From contig CAMGYJ010000006.1 of the NCBI GenBank assembly GCA_946122785.1, positions 44,784,066-44,848,065 on the forward strand: a DNA stretch of 64,000 bases, given 5' to 3'. The DNA is from Linum tenue. Its lineage: Eukaryota > Streptophyta > Magnoliopsida > Malpighiales > Linaceae. Under the pieces are notes generated by a model that saw only the letters and a list, made by a program, of their open reading frames with translations, made no database searches and had not been told where the DNA came from. Shown piece after piece: positions 21,466 through 32,839 of the stretch (position 1 is its first letter; each line of letters opens with the position of its first letter). Both the position numbers and the translations under genes were made by a program.

Positions 21466-22741
21466 AATGGCATCAAAGGAAAGCTGACAGGGTTCGACGA
21501 AAAGTTAGTGGGGTTTGATGAGAAACTGACGGATTTCGATGAAATGAAAAGCCAACTCAACACAATATTGAGCAAATTGTCACGAAAGGGGAAGGAGGTC
21601 ACAACAAACAAGGAAGAAACCATATTTGATGTCGACAACCACTATGAGCCACCTGAGGGACATGCCACAGGTAGTAAATTTGTCCTCATATCTTCAAAGA
21701 ACAGAGGCGACAATGGTGACATAGGGCCATCAAAGCATGGAAAATCAGGAGAACCCGAGAAGCAAGAAAAACATCAAGTTGAAGCTATGTTGGAAGAAAA
21801 ATTAGAACATACGAATGAACGTATAAGAAGCATAGAAGGATTTGAACCGTACGAGTCTATGGATGCATCTAAACTATGTCTATTCCTAGATGTCGTGATT
21901 CCTCACAAGTTCCAAATGCCAGAATTTGAAAGATACAATTGCACCACTTGCCCAAAGAGTCATCTAGTCACGTACTGCAATATAATGGCCAATCACATCC
22001 AAGATGAAAGGCTAAGGATACATTGATTCCAAAATAGCTTAAGTAATTCTGCACTAAGATAGTATATGAAATTAGAGAAAACAAAAGTGAGAAGATGGCA
22101 AGACCTAGCAGATGCATTCATGCGACATTATCAGTATAACCCCAGACCGAGAAGATCTGAGGAATATGGAAAAGAACGAGAAAGAGTCTTTCGAAGAGTA
22201 TTCTCAGAGGTGGAGAGAGAAAGCCGCAGACGTTCAACCTCCACTGTCAGAAAAAGAGATGGTGTCAATCTTCTTCAGAACACTTATTACAACAATATGG
22301 TCGGAATTACCACAACCTCATGTTGCGAATGCTGCAATAATTAATCAACGTCCAAATTTTGCTACTCAACGAGCCATCCAGAGCCCGGCACGAGTCGCAC
22401 CACCACCAATTAACCAAGACCAAAATAATTATGGGAGATACAGGAAACCCATCCATATCGATCCTATCCCTATCACATACACCGAACTTCTCCCTCAGCT
22501 AATTCAGCGTAACCTAATCTCCCCAATACCATGTGAACTTATGAAACCTCCTTATCCAAATTGGTACAAAACAGACCAGCATTGTGCTTACTACTCGGGA
22601 GTAGCGGGACACTCAACTGAAGATTGCAGATCGCTCAAGATTAAGGTTCAACAAATGATGGATACTGGCTGGGTAAAGTTCGAAGAAGAGCCAAAACGTC
22701 CAGATGTCAACAATAACCCACTACCAACTCATGGGAATTAG
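21466..22741 (+). pseudogene. gag: Tat/Ogre-type gag, broken
   Basis: Capsid-like sequence includes FERYNCTTCPKSHLVTYC, WQDLADAFMRHYQYN and EKESFEEYSQRWREKAADVQPPLSEKEMV (split here across a frame change near 22140). The C-terminal part has the family block YTELLPQLIQRNLISPIP and a zinc-finger-like C...GHSTEDC. Breaks are TGA at 22024, a TAG in place of Trp near 22061 and the frameshift near 22140. The true start is uncertain because the L1 LTR abuts at 21465. Confidence 0.85.
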
Positions 22742-24370
22742 TAGGCAAACTAAAAGGCAAAGCTCGATTTAAGGATGGTGTTGATCCTATCTAGTAAATA
22801 AAATACCGAGATAATTTGCCATAGCAAAATATGTACCACTTTTGCTTCTATCATCATAAATAAAAGGTCTCTCATGTTTTGGCCTCTTTCAGAGCATTGT
22901 GTGACCATTATCAATCTTAATTTAAGAGTTCACATCAATGGTTTTTCATTATCAAAATAACAAATACCGCTTCGGATCCTTTTAAAAACGGATTTATTTT
23001 TTATAAAATGAAAGCCATCCAAATTCAATTATATTTTCAAGTTAAGCCATGAGATTTTCATGCTAAGAAAATTTGAACACCCCACTGGTGTCGAGCGATT
23101 ATAAACACCATGCTACTATCGATATGTTGAGCACCCACTAGTGTTGAGAGTGTACATGTTTTGCTAAAATCAAGAGATAAACACCATATTGGTGACCATG
23201 AGTTACGTGATATAATAGTTAAAAGGTGTAATTAGTATACGACATCATGCTACTTGTAGAAACTCGTCACCACTATAGTCGACTTTTGCCAACAAACTGA
23301 GGCTTAGTTTACGTGAAGTCATATAGCCAAATCCCGATGCACAGGGAGCCTAATATTACTATCATAGCAAGAAAACCCTCACAGAGTCTCGTGACTTGAA
23401 TATTGAGGAAGATCAAGGATATAATTTATCATACAAAGGAATCACACGTAGGAAGCACTCATGTCCTCGGTTTAGGAGCTTACATCCTTACAGGCGGAGA
23501 GCGTCCATTAAACTTACACATCCAAGTCCGATCGTGAGATATTTGCGCAATACCGGCAAGCACATGGGGTCAGCATCCCCACTTTTACCAAAAAGAATAG
23601 TCAATTTAATCTAGTTATTGAGAAGTGGCACTCACATCATCGATCATCAAGAAGACTCTTTACCTTTCGATAATTGTCCTACCAAATACGAGTGCTAGAT
23701 TAGGGAAAAAGTGAAACGTATATGGGGACATGACAAAGTCAAGTAAGTCCCACAAAAAAAAAAAGCAAAAAAAGAAATGACAAAAGAAAAACAAACAAAA
23801 TGTTGTGGGGCTTACAATCTGGGCGACCCCGGGTTAGCATTTAAATTACCAGCCACCAGCACCAAGTCAAGGTCTTTGCCGATCAATCTCAAGATACAGC
23901 AAAAAGGACCTTCAAACATGAAAAATCTAGCCAAAATCACTTCATCCTATGGTACTCATCATTTCGAGAGAAAGTCAAAAGCCGAAACTTCACCAGGATC
24001 AACATGTAAAGGTCAAACAAGAATCTCGACAAGTCAACAACCAGATTGCATTCGCAAAAACCTTAATCTTCAACTCGTGAAACCAGAATTTCAAGTACTG
24101 GGGGGAAAAACCATTTGAAGATACATCCCCAGAAAAATGCCAAGTCCACCAGTAATTTGGGACAGGACTTCGTCAACAAAAAGATAAGATAATAGTGGCT
24201 CTTAACCCATCAAGTCAATCGCCCACTTTGGGGGCAAAGTAGAAATCCGTCTATGAGAAGCTTCACAAGGATAAAGTCAGCATTTCGTATATCTACCACT
24301 ACTCCGAGTAAACAACGTTTTCAGATGAGAAGTCTATTACCTTCGGAGTCATATCATACAAAAGCCTCAG
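22742..24370 (+). other. Decayed interior of the Tat-type element
   Basis: No ORF with recognisable domains. It includes an A-rich stretch (23752-23800) and text such as cccactttgggggcaaagt (24220-24240). A region where pol would be expected is absent. Confidence 0.5.
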
Positions 24371-24378
24371 TTCATGGT

Positions 24379-25443
24379 AGGGGTGGGCATCGGTTCGGTT
24401 CGGTTCGGTTCAAACCGAACCGAACAGGAGTATTCCGGATCCTCGATTCGCAGCAAACTTCAAACCGATTCCGAACCGAAATTTATTTCGGTTCGGTCTG
24501 GTCGAACCGAGATATATTCGGTTCGGAATCGGTTTTCAGGCTTAACCCGAATTTTCACCCTTTCCCCTTATCTTATGCGTCAAAAGCCTCAAAAAAGGCA
24601 GAACCATTTATTTGGCCCTCTCTCTTCCCCTGATTTCCCCCTCTCCTTCTCTCTCTTCTCTTCCCCTCTATCGCAATCGCACACCGCCGAGCGCCGACTA
24701 CCTCCAGAGACTAGAAGCGTCATCATCTTCTCCTTCACCTTCTCGCCCCGGCTTCTACCTTCCCTTCGCCTTCTCGCCCCGGCTTCTACCTTCCCTTCGC
24801 CTTCAGATCCGACGCCTAAACCTCTCTCCGGCTCCGACCAATCTCTGCTCGCTCCGTCTGTCTCCTGCTGCCGCCACTACCTCCCTCATCCGCCTCGTCT
24901 TTGTCTCTCGCTCTCGGAAGAATCGACAGAAGAAGGCCGCCACCAATCCCTCTCTCCGGCTCTGGCCTCTCCTCTCTCCCTCGATCTCGAACTTCCTTCT
25001 CTGCAATCTGCATGCTCGTTGCTCCTCTCCTCTTCTGTCGTGGCGGCCGCTGTGTGAGATTTGAGGTGGGACGAGATGGGTTTTGTTTAGGGTTTCATTG
25101 GGCTGGGCTAGGGTTAAGGGTGAGAAGTGTGGGCGCTGTGTGAGGTGGGACGGGATGGGGGTTTGGGCATTGTGGGCTTAGGTTTTGTATTGCCTGGGCT
25201 TGGGTTTCAGTGGGCTACTGGGCTGTGGGTAATAGAGTGGCTTAGAGTTGGGCTATTATGGGCAAGTTTCGGTTTTCGGTTCGGAATTCGGATTTTCGGT
25301 TTCGGTCGAAGGAACCTGGTTTCCGAAACAACCACATTTCTCTGCGAATTCCGAACCGAACAATACAATTTCGGTTTTGGTTCGGTTTTGCTCGGTTTCG
25401 GTCCGGTTCGGTTTGGGTTTACCGAACCGGATGCCCACCCCTA
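24379..25443. mobile_element. hAT-type non-autonomous element, 1065 bp, with a GC-rich interior
   Basis: The termini taggggtgggcatcggttcgg and ccgaaccggatgcccaccccta are close inverted repeats. The 8-bp duplication gttcatgg is perfect (24371-24378, 25444-25451). Both ends hold many ttcggttcggt repeats. The interior 24600-25250 is C/T-rich and then G-rich, contains an imperfect tandem duplication of about 30 bp (24740-24800) and encodes only low-complexity Ser/Pro/Leu ORFs. It may be captured host 5' leader sequence. No transposase. Confidence 0.9.
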
Positions 25444-25451
25444 GTTCATGG

Positions 25452-26639
25452 GAAATCAATAACGTCCACGACAAAACTGGGAGGGATCTTCTAAATCAAT
25501 TACACAAAGACTTCCATATTGAGTAAATCTTCACAAGGAACACAGTTAGCCATAAGCATAAAAGAAGACATCTCAAGGTAACCAGAATCTTAATGGTAGC
25601 TGAAATGTCGTAAACTCAAAACACCTATAGGGATGAGTGAAACTGAAATCAAGAGCGAGAGCGAGAGCTTGCTGGTATCCTCATAATGAAAGCAAGAGTG
25701 AAAGCGAGGGCTTACTGACGTTCTCATGGCTTGGCTTACACTTATTTTACTGGAAAAGAAAATCAAATTTGGCCACATGGCAACTACCACGCAAAAAAGG
25801 TTTCATCCAGTTTGCACACACTTCTCGAAAGCAAAGTCTTGATATGGCTTTCATTTTTAATTCTCTAATAAACATTTTCAAACATTTTTGTATTTGTCTT
25901 AAGTCAAGATTGATAAGGTCACTCTTTGTTCCGAAGAATAGAAAGTGAGTACCAAATCTTCGGGGGCAAAACCAATACACCATGGAAGATGGGGAAGTCT
26001 GAGTACCCAGGAACCAGGTTATTTAACTTTTCACCCATGAGTTGATGAAGAAATCTCAAGACGTATGAGAACATTCAGATCTCATTAAGCCAACCAGCCA
26101 ATCAATTATACTTCAAATGCATAGCAGGAAAGAAGTCTTACTATACCACATGGACCGAGAGTTATACGACTACGAAACATGTGTGCCTAAGCCTGGTCGA
26201 CCAAAAGGATGAAGCATTACACACCCTCAGCTCACCCAACAAAGTATATCCTCACACAACTACCACCACAAAGATAAGTTTCAAGAGAGCAAGCTGAAAG
26301 TCTCTCCAACCTAAGCAAAAGCTGAGGATCAAGTTGAAGAAAAGGAAATGTGAGTTCCGAGTAGATGAGCAATTTAAAGGAACCCCGAGCAAAAACAAGA
26401 CAACAAACAAAAAATAAAGCAACATAGTTTTCATAGCATTGTCAAATGCATCATATCCTCTTTTCAGTCAACGTTCAGGACTACATTAGCATGATGCATC
26501 CTACAATCATTCTCAAAATCATTCTGAGATTCATTACACAACATCATCATACATCAAAGTGACTTGCTATGCTTCATGATCACTTCCTAAAATTTCTAAA
26601 ATGTCTTTCTAAATGTACATGAAAACTTTTCATGCGAAA
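25452..26639 (+). other. Decayed interior of the Tat-type element, right part
   Basis: No recognisable protein domain. Continues the pre-insertion sequence after the hAT-type element. Contains short gagagcgagagc runs at 25650-25710. Confidence 0.45.
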
Positions 26640-27700
26640 TACCACTATGCATTTACCACACGTTAGCTTGATCTTTATCGGTAACATTTTCTCATTGCTT
26701 GACTTGATTTCTATCACGAGTAATTTGAGTACATCGTTACAAAATTGTTGGCTTGATCTTTATCACTAACATTTTCTCATTGCATGATTTGATTCCTATC
26801 ACAAGCAATATGAGTACATTATCCTTAAACGAATTGTTATCTTGACTTGTTGTTACCATTTTCTCATTGTTCTATTTGATTTCTATCATAGACAATTTTA
26901 GTACAATATCCTTTACAAGATTGTTAGCTTGATCTTTATCGCTGAGACTTCTCTCATTGTTCTATTTGATTTCTATCATAGACAATTTGAGTACAATATC
27001 ATTTACAAGATTGTTAGTTTGATCTTTATCACTAACATCTTCTCATTGCTTGATTTGATTCCTATCACAAGCAATTTGGTTACAACGTCCCTTACAAAAT
27101 TGTTAGCTTGATCTTTATCGCTGACACTTTACTCAGTGTTCTATTTGATTTCTATCATAGACAATTTGAGTAAATCGCCCGGGCAAAATTGTTAGTTTGA
27201 TCTTTATCACTAAAATCTTCCTCATTGTTTGAAATGATTTCTATCACAAGAAAGTTGAGCACATCGTCCTTATCAAATGATTGGCTTGATCTTATCCCTA
27301 TCATCTTTCTCATTGGCCAACATTATTTCTACCACAGACAACTTAAGTACATCGTTATTTGCAAAATGGTTAGCTTGATTTTATCGCTAGCACTTATTCC
27401 GACGTTCATTTCAATTTCTATCATAGAAGACCTGATTATATCATTGTTACAATATGAGTTAGCCTGATTTCATTGTTGACATGTTTCAAATTGATGACTT
27501 GTTTCTATCACGAACAACTTAAGTGTTGTTACCAAATGATCTGTTTGATTTTATCACCGACCATTCTCTTATACAATTTGGTTACCATCATCTTAACAAT
27601 ATGGATATATCATTGTTCCCAAGAGGTTAGTTCAATTTCCGCTTCTAAGATGTTCACATTTTAAAATGGGTTGTCTTTTATAGAACTTTGTATAACTCTT
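26640..27700 (+). repeat. Tandem array, 12 units of about 89 bp
   Basis: The marker gcttgatcttt or variants recurs at 26666, 26751, about 26839, 26927, 27017, 27106, 27195, 27284, 27373, 27462, 27543 and 27630. Most spacings are 88-90 bp. Units also share attgtt, tctatcac or tctatcata and caatttgagtac. The array lies just upstream of the PPT. Tandem repeats in the 3' untranslated part of Tat/Ogre elements are known and can seed satellites. Confidence 0.88.
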
Positions 27701-27716
27701 TATACAAAGAGATATA

Positions 27717-27730
27717 CAAAGGGGGGAAAC
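27717..27730 (+). promoter_or_regulatory. Polypurine tract of the Tat-type element
   Basis: caaaggggggaaac lies directly before the LTR start tgtagacacc. Confidence 0.85.
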
Positions 27731-28562
27731 TGTAGACACCACATTTTGTCCGGGTTCGAAACTTTATGACTACATTTGAACAATTTGGAGAGGGAAACCC
27801 AAATTAGACGACAATACAATTTTGGTTCGAGTTCCAATGAGGTGAAGAAGTTGAGTTCAATATCAAGAAAGCGCACAACAAAGCATCATTGAAGAATTTG
27901 ATACATGATACAATCATTCAATCGTAATACAATGATTTGGTTTCATATACGATGTGTAAATGAATCTTAAATACAAGTGGCATAGTCTATTTTCAATCTA
28001 AAACAATCTTGGCCCATCACTTGGCAGGCCCAACCAGCACAAAGCCTGCAATAGAAAGAAAGAAAATCAGTTAGACAAAGCCCAAGGCAACACAAAATCA
28101 AGACCAGCGAAGCCCAAAAGCAATTCCAGCTCAACCCACAAACTGAAACTAGAGGGGGTTTGGCCCAAACCCAGCTTAACCATATCCAAACTGTGGCCAG
28201 TCAGAATCGACTTTGTAGGTGGAGGTCTCATAATTGACCTCAAAACTCGACCAATCAGAAAGGAGCACTCTAGTTTCAACCCAACAACGACCAATGACCA
28301 AGCAACACGTGTCATACGTTTTTACTATAAGAGGAGCTCTTCGGATTTTGATTTGGGGGGGGGGGGGAAGACGACCGAAATATAAATTTGATAGGCAAAA
28401 AGACTTTCTGGTCCTTTCGTTTTACTCTTTTTTGAGAACCTCAATTCAGTTTGGAGATCTACGAGATAGGAGCATAAAGGGGCATTCTTAGAGCCAGAAT
28501 TCCCATATAGGTTGGTGTTCGTAATCTCAACCTTCTTTTTATTGATAAGATCTCATGTAGTC
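27731..28562 (+). mobile_element. Tat-type 3' LTR, copy B
   Basis: It starts tgtagacacc after the PPT and matches copy A. A 13-G run lies at 28355-28367. The right boundary is uncertain because L2-type LTR sequence begins at about 28563; copies A and C continue with other sequence from the same point. Confidence 0.75.
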
Positions 28563-29131
28563 GACATCGTCCACACCGAGGTTTCATCCTAGGTTCTATC
28601 TAGGAAGGCTAACCTACGGTAGGGGTTCGGTCGCCTCGGCCATCGTAGGTCCCTATTCATACATTTATCTCGATTTGCTTGATGGCGCATACGCGTCTAA
28701 CCCTAGAAATCCATACCCAGCGTAGAAGCATAAAGTAGGCTAATAGAGAAGATTAGGGCGAATTACCCAAATACAATCAAGGATAGAATAGCAATAGAAT
28801 TAACTAGTTCACCACATTCATTCATTCAAACCCTAAAATATTCATACATACACAATAATCCCTAAAACTAGGGTTTGGGGTTTAGAATCCCTAGTACCTT
28901 AGAGGACTACTCCATAAATGAGGGAAGAAGAAACATAGAAGAAATTGAAGAAGACTTGGGTTGAGGAAGATGCTCCCTCTCTTCAAGCTCCTTCTCCTTC
29001 CTTCAGCTTCTCTCTCTTCTCTCTCTCTCTCTCTCTAAAACCACAAATTTCTCTCAAAATCAACTCATCTAAAAGGGGAAAAGGGGTATTCTATTTATAG
29101 GCAATCTGGGGACGGAGAAGTTCGCGGCCAG
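28563..29131 (-). mobile_element. Fragment of L2-family LTR
   Basis: It matches about 36939-37497 of the L2 LTR, including aggttcggtcgcctc-like and ccctaaaatattcatac segments. It ends abruptly at ttcgcggccaga. Both edges join Tat-type LTR sequence, so it marks a rearrangement rather than a clean insertion. Confidence 0.7.
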
Positions 29132-30000
29132 ATGCATGCAATAGAAAGAAAGAAAATCAGTTAGATAAAGGCCAAGGCGGCCCAAAATCAAGACCAGCGA
29201 AGCCCAAATAGCAATTCCATATCCAAATTGTGACCAGTCATAACCGACTTTGTAGGCGGAGGTCTCACAATTCACCTCAAAACACGACCAATCAGAAAGG
29301 AGCACGCTAGTTTCAACCCCAACAACGACCAATGATCAAGCAACACGTGTCATACGTTTTTACTATAAGAGGAGCTCTTCGGCTTTTGAATTTGGTGGGG
29401 GGGGGGGGGGCAGAAAAAAAGACGACCGAAATATAAATTTCATAGGCAAAAAGACTTTCTGGTCCTTTCGTTTTCTCTTTCTTGAGAGTCTCAATTCAGT
29501 TCGGAGATCTGTGAGATAGGAGCATAAAGGGGCATTCTTAGATCCCATTAAGGTTGGTGTTTGTAATCTCAACCTTCTTTTTATTAATAAGATCTCAGGT
29601 AGTCGATTTTATGATCAATCACAATACCGTTAAAATCATCCATCTGCTTGCCTGTTTATCTCTGTTAGCTTTATTTATTTCACGAGCTGCTTCACATTTA
29701 AGCCATCGGTACAGTTTCTATTTAAGCAATATACTATTACTGCAATCTACATATATCCGATTCCTTTCAAATGAACGTCATTTATGTAACAATAACTTAT
29801 ATGTCCCATCTAAATCTGCTTGCTTTAGTTACTATCATTAGCCTAATTTCTTGGTAAGCATCTTTTTGCACTTTAGTCAACTTCCAATTTCTTTTTAACA
29901 ATATATAACTTAAACCAACATATAGCTTTGAATCGTCAAAATTTCATCAACAAAAACAATATACTTTTCTTTTTAGGGCATGTCAATTGATTTTCTATTG

Positions 30001-30402
30001 GACAAGACAATTCTCAGATCCAGAACCCCGCCCAAAATCGAGTTCCGCCATTGCGAATTCGAACCTCTGCTGCAGCACAAATCCTACGATGAAGAAATCA
30101 CGACTCACAGGTACATCCGACTCACTCCAGAAATGATCAAGAGGGCAAAATCAAACGCAATCGGGGCACTTGGCTTGGCCTTCAACTGCACTTTCCTCCT
30201 CTTCGGCTCTGTCATTCAGCTTATTTCCTGTGCAAGGATCGCGTCCCTCCCTGCTCTCTGCTCCAGGCGTCGCGCGAACGCGAGCTCCGCCGCCGTGGCG
30301 AACCTAGACTCTTCTCTGGAGTCGATCTGTTCAGGTTCGTTTCTCGGAAACCGTTTCTTTAATCGTGTATTGAACCGGAGATATGGATCTGAATTAGCGT
30401 AG
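30001..30402 (+). pseudogene. Unrecognised open frame inside the retroposed insert
   Basis: About 133 codons are open from the insert's left end, including FRHCEFEPLLQHKSYDEEI and THRYIRLTPEMIKRAKSN, followed by a hydrophobic segment (IGALGLAFNCTFLLFGSVIQLI). The codon use looks more gene-like than the surroundings. The upstream ATG at 29980 belongs to the host repeat, so the start is not native. A donor-like caggttcg near 30335 suggests coding sequence ends there. I do not recognise the family. Confidence 0.4.
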
Positions 30403-31605
30403 CGATGATCAGTAGCTCCATTCGCATGTTCTTGATTCTGAATAGCGTAGCGAACTAGCGGTGAGGATCAGTAGCTGAATTCACAATTTCTGTTTCTAAA
30501 GTCGCGATTTCTTGATTCTGAATAGCGTAGTCGTTTCACTTGAAAGCGCTTCAATTGAATCCATATCCTTTTTCGGATCTGGCTAGACGCTTGTCGTCAT
30601 CATGACTCTCCTTGTAGAGCCTTTGTCTGTTTTGGGTTTATCATCCCAAATTCATCTCTCTGTTGAGAAGGCTCACCTGAAAATTTCGCTCCGGAATCCT
30701 GCGTTGTTTTTTGGACGGTGCTGCCGGAGCTGCCTTTTCGGTGGTCGACGAAGGTAAGGTTTCTTTCTCCGATCTCAATTCCGGTGGCGCCTTTGATGAC
30801 GCCTGTCTTTAATTCCTTTTTAATCCAGCTACTTCTACGGCTGATTGATTGTTTATTCTTCGGTTACTCTTTTTGCTTCATTGCTCCTTTAATTCATTTG
30901 AATTTATTTATTTCCATTTTTTATTAAAAGGGAGGCAAAAGGCATGAATGCCTTTTTTCAATTGGTAATTGTCTATTCTTGGTCTCTTTATTTCATAGAG
31001 GTTTAAATACTAATTGTCATTTATGGGGTCGTGGGTGAGATTTTCTAATCTTCCCCCTTTATAGTCCGTAACTTATTCTTAATCTTTCCTTTCTCATTGC
31101 AAATTTCATTAGTGATTGGTTTTGACTTCGTTTCCGGAAACGGAAATTTGTTACAGGTAAGTTACCTCTTTTTGTAATTAATTTAATTGCTTACTAATAT
31201 ATGCAATTTTTAAATTGCTTTGCTACAATATTTTTTTTGTTGTCCTTCTTGGTAATTCTGATAGTGTCCTCTTTTTATTTAGCGGGATATATTTTATTTC
31301 CATGTATATGCTAGTTTGTTTTGTTTTGCAGGGGATGTTTCCTTTACTTTCGTTTTTAGACGCAATCAAGATGCATTTTCACGCATACGGGGTTTTCATG
31401 GGGAAGTATTCTCCTTCTTCTCTCTATCTGAGTCAGTTTCGTGTCATTTTGCTCTTTGGAGCTTTCATAGAGCTGCCCACCTCGTGGCATTACAGGCTCT
31501 TTTATCGGGAGTCCGGTTGCATACGGACTACCGTTCTTTATTATTTTCTGTCTTTTATGTGTGTTGTCCGGCCATGCCCTGGGGGCTTATCTTGGATAAA
31601 AAAAA
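30001..31605 (+). mobile_element. Retroposed 1.6-kb insert with 16-bp target duplication and A-tail
   Basis: aattgattttctattg flanks it at 29985-30000 and 31606-31621. The insert ends in a run of about 10 A (31598-31607). The duplicated locus at 16437 is uninterrupted, which confirms the insertion. These are hallmarks of L1-type target-primed reverse transcription. The left 400 bp encode an open frame (30001-30402); the remainder is T-rich and intron-like. A short HRAAHLVALQALLSG-like stretch near 31460 faintly recalls a LINE RNase H C-terminus. It could be an unspliced retrocopy of a host transcript or a truncated LINE carrying other sequence. Confidence 0.75.
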
Positions 31606-32300
31606 AATTGATTTTCTATTGAAGAAAATTCTTTTCTTTAGGCAAACTATAGCATATCAATAGCTACATCTAAAACCATTGACCAAATAACCAAGCATAA
31701 AAATTCGAGATCATCAAACTCATATACATCTTGCTTCCAAACCATAAAGCTGTAAATAATAGTCCGCTTATTTAGTTTAATTTCTCCTAATCATACCAAA
31801 ATCGAGGTTAGAAGAGCCTCACCCAGATTTGGCCTCTCTTTCAAACCTGCAAAAAAATGAAGAGTAAAGTCTGAATTAGATCAAACTTTTGTTTAAAATA
31901 AAAAGACAAATAAGATAACAGATTGAGCATAAGGATTTAGAAACTGAAAGTCTCACCTTTGCTTCTATTCGCCGGCGACCACGTCCTTCCTCCGAGACCA
32001 GAAAACGAGTATCTTTTTCTTCGTCCTTAGTCCGAAGCCAGATACCAAAAACATAAGAAAACGAAAGAAAAATTAGTAGAGTCTGAATTAAAATCAGAAA
32101 AATAGAAGACAATACCATGCATGTTACGACTTTACCTAGATCGAGAGTCTTCCAGTCATATTTGAGTGACCGACGGCGGTATCCTTGCCTTTTGCTGCTG
32201 TAGGCGGCAGCGTGACCCGCTGCCCATCTTCTTCTCCCCTCGGACAAATCAAAACCCATAAGGAAAATATCAGAATCCGAATCTTAAACCAGAAAAATAT

Positions 32301-32701
32301 AAAATTAATTTTTTTTATCTTTAAACCGATAAGGGTGTATAATTATCTTTTTTTATCTTTAAACGAACGCCAGTGGGCATATAATTAAAATCGTAATGTT
32401 TACGATAAAATTATTTAATGGTCCTGTGGGACCCCCAAAAATATAAAATTATTACTAAAAAAATACAACCAACACATTTAACCTTATCAAACTTAAGTAG
32501 TACCAACTTTGGGTGTTGTGGGGTGTGATTTCACTTCCCTTCACGTAACCGTACTCCCGAACCTAGATTTCTAATCGCAGACCAGGTCTCGGTTCTGACC
32601 CTCAGGTTAGAGCCGACAGAAGAGTGTTCGATCCAGTCCAAGTAAGATCGATGGTGACTCAAAAAGCTAACGCGACCCCGACCCCGGAGGAACGATTGCG
32701 A
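32301..32701 (+). other. Possible Tat-type LTR end
   Basis: No gene. 32520-32690 reads like the 3' end of a Tat-type LTR and its leader (cgtactcccgaacctag ... caggtctcggttctgac ... gatcgatggtgactc). This is recognised by general resemblance only; no second copy in the window proves it. Confidence 0.3.
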
Positions 32702-32839
32702 CACTCTCTAAAATCACATCAAACTCACATAGGAATGAAATAGGAATGCAATCGATGATGTTCAAGTAATTATGAACATGAATTAACACGAAACAAACCT
32801 TGATATGTGGGTTAAATAACACTAATCTAGGTGTTATCG

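Larger units (their letters stand above)
21466..28562 (+). mobile_element. Degraded Tat/Ogre-type Ty3/gypsy element
   Basis: It keeps gag (21466-22741), a long noncoding interior, a tandem array (26640-27700), a PPT and a 3' LTR (27731 to about 28562). No protease, RT or integrase was found, so pol is deleted or the copy was non-autonomous. A 1065-bp hAT-type element sits inside. The 5' LTR is not at the left edge, where L1 abuts. Confidence 0.7.
29132..32300 (+). mobile_element. Tat-type LTR copy C and adjoining duplicated segment
   Basis: 29132-29600 matches copy B from about 28046 onward, so the first ~315 bp of the LTR are missing. 29600-29985 and 31606-32300 match 15911-17130. The 30001-31605 interval is a later insertion. 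A 14-G run lies at 29397-29410. The similarity to copy A stops at about 32300. Confidence 0.7.

Noticed and set aside
24612..25064. 150-codon Ser/Pro/Leu-rich frame as a gene
   Set aside because: Overlapping frames on both strands are open because of low-complexity C/T-rich sequence; there is no domain or codon signal.
2086..28562. Tat-type LTR copies A and B as the two LTRs of one very large element
   Set aside because: The order is compatible, but sequence right of A is gene-like rather than a PBS and leader, and L1 abuts gag directly, so the pairing cannot be shown.
31316..31663. LINE RNase H domain at the end of the retroposed insert
   Set aside because: Only a short resemblance without catalytic residues; mentioned as a possibility, not annotated.
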